From contig JAAYRW010000067.1 of NCBI GenBank assembly GCA_012518555.1, forward strand, positions 1-37,535: DNA of 37,535 nt, written 5' to 3'. The stretch is from Tissierellia bacterium (GTDB lineage Bacteria > Bacillota > Clostridia > Tissierellales > Sedimentibacteraceae). The position numbers were made by a program, and so were the translations under genes. The notes under the pieces are model-generated. The model worked only from the letters and a program-made list of their open reading frames with translations. It was not told the DNA's origin and did no database searches. Every line of letters starts with the position of its first letter. Positions within the stretch are counted from its first letter, which is position 1. Below, piece after piece: positions 36,384 to 37,535 of the stretch.

Positions 36384-37001
36384 CTGGATAAACAAGAAGC
36401 TTTCAATTTTTTAAAAAGATTGTCTGATGGTATTTCTACAACCTTTGGGCATAAATGTGAAACCCTTATACACGATATGAGTGTACCCAACCATCCTATT
36501 ATCTATATTAGCAATGGACAGGTATCCTCTAGGAAAATAGGTTCTACAGAAGATATATACGGAAATATTTCAGCCAGTGAAGATATAGATTTAGATAAAG
36601 ATTATGTAAATCATTTAGTTATAAGCAAAAGAGGACAAAGGATTAAATCATCTACTTTTCATTTGAAAGGTGAAGATTACCACTATGCTTTCGGAATAAA
36701 TTTCGACATAACTGATTTCTATGAATTTCATAAACTACAGGATGACTTCCTTAAAGTTTCTACAGAACTACATGAAGCTATTAAGGAAGATAGCAGTAAC
36801 GAGCTATCCTCCATTTTTGACAATTGCTTAGAACATATAGGAAAACCCGTGGAAAGACTCAATAGAGCTGATAGGTTAAGGCTAATATCCCTTTTAAAAG
36901 AGCAAAATGCTTTTAGTTTTCAAAAATCAGTTCCATATATATCTGAAAGACTTAATTTATCACGTAACACAATTTATAAATATATAAGAGAATTGGAATA
37001 A
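36384..37001 (+). CDS. YheO-type PAS/HTH transcriptional regulator
   Basis: DKQEAFNFLKRLSDGISTTFGHKCETLIHDM (YheO-like PAS) and C-terminal HTH (FSFQKSVPYISERLNLSRNTIYKYIRELE). Frame extends upstream of the track start to CTG 36384 after AAGGGGG. Confidence 0.82.
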   Translation: MDKQEAFNFLKRLSDGISTTFGHKCETLIHDMSVPNHPIIYISNGQVSSRKIGSTEDIYGNISASEDIDLDKDYVNHLVISKRGQRIKSSTFHLKGEDYHYAFGINFDITDFYEFHKLQDDFLKVSTELHEAIKEDSSNELSSIFDNCLEHIGKPVERLNRADRLRLISLLKEQNAFSFQKSVPYISERLNLSRNTIYKYIRELE

Positions 37002-37075
37002 AATTAAGGTAAGGTATTCAGCTTCTTTTAGACTTTTGTGAAAATTTAAGACATATATGACGAGGAGATGAACTA

Positions 37076-37535
37076 ATGAAGTTTGACTTTGATACATTGG
37101 TTGACAGAAAATCACTAGGTAATATGAAGTATATATTTTCATCAGACCAAGTAAAAGATAAAGGTGTAATAAGTTATGCAGGCGCTGAAATGGATTTTAA
37201 AACGGCTCCCGTAATTATTGAAGCACTTAAAAAAAGAGTTGAAAACGGTCTATTTGGGTTTACTATTGCAGATAGTGAATATTATAGCAGCATAATGTGG
37301 TGGATGAAAAATCAAAGAAATTGGTATATAGAAAAAGAATCCATAATTCCCACTTATGGCACCATACATTCTGTTGCCACTACAGTTAGAGGATTTACTA
37401 AAGAAGGTAATGGGATAATAGTTCAACCACCGGTATATAATCGATATGAGCAGGCTGTAAGAAGGTTAAAGAGAGAAATTGTATACAATCCTTTAATTTA
37501 CAAGAACGGACATTATTCAATGGATTTTCATAATC
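37076..37535 (+). CDS. MalY/PatB-type PLP-dependent C-S (cystathionine beta) lyase, 3' truncated by the window edge
   Basis: MKFDFDTLVDRKSLGNMKYIFSSDQVKDKGVISYAGAEMDFKTAPVIIEALKKRVENGLFGFT...IIPTYGTIHSVATTVRGFTKEGNGIIVQPPVYNRYEQAV. RBS GAGGAG. Not in the ORF track because no stop lies in the window. Confidence 0.88.
   Translation, partial: MKFDFDTLVDRKSLGNMKYIFSSDQVKDKGVISYAGAEMDFKTAPVIIEALKKRVENGLFGFTIADSEYYSSIMWWMKNQRNWYIEKESIIPTYGTIHSVATTVRGFTKEGNGIIVQPPVYNRYEQAVRRLKREIVYNPLIYKNGHYSMDFHN

Overview
The window is a low-GC Gram-positive (Clostridia/Tissierellia-like) chromosomal segment, mostly housekeeping and metabolic genes. I saw no tRNA, rRNA, CRISPR array, prophage or intact transposase. 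Left to right it holds: a tldD/tldE pair (tldD truncated at the left edge); small DUF378 and hypothetical proteins; an NMT1/taurine-type ABC importer divergent from a MerR protein with a zinc-ribbon and methyltransferase-like C-terminus; a GNAT protein and gltX; feoAB divergent from a DtxR-type regulator with a palindromic operator; a second ABC ATPase/permease pair with no binding protein; tatD; 3-methyladenine glycosylase; a FabT-like MarR regulator with a FabT-type operator, followed by a DegV/FakB-like protein; GGGGACA-type REP-like palindromes; and a zinc-finger Clp ATPase. Next is a lysine/DAP cluster: dapB1-ddh, a lysine riboswitch, then dapA-dapB2-lysC. The right end is an oppABCDF transporter followed by a second tldD/tldE pair, an amidohydrolase, a YheO-type regulator and the start of a MalY/PatB C-S lyase. 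The best candidates for new biology are (i) the Opp-TldD/E-amidohydrolase-YheO-PatB block as a peptide or cysteine-conjugate import-and-cleavage pathway, (ii) the two-DapB arrangement, where the riboswitch-free copy has Tyr in place of the catalytic His, (iii) the FabT-FakB pair, and (iv) the MerR-zinc-ribbon-methyltransferase-like regulator. All functional calls come from motif reading by eye; no database search was run.
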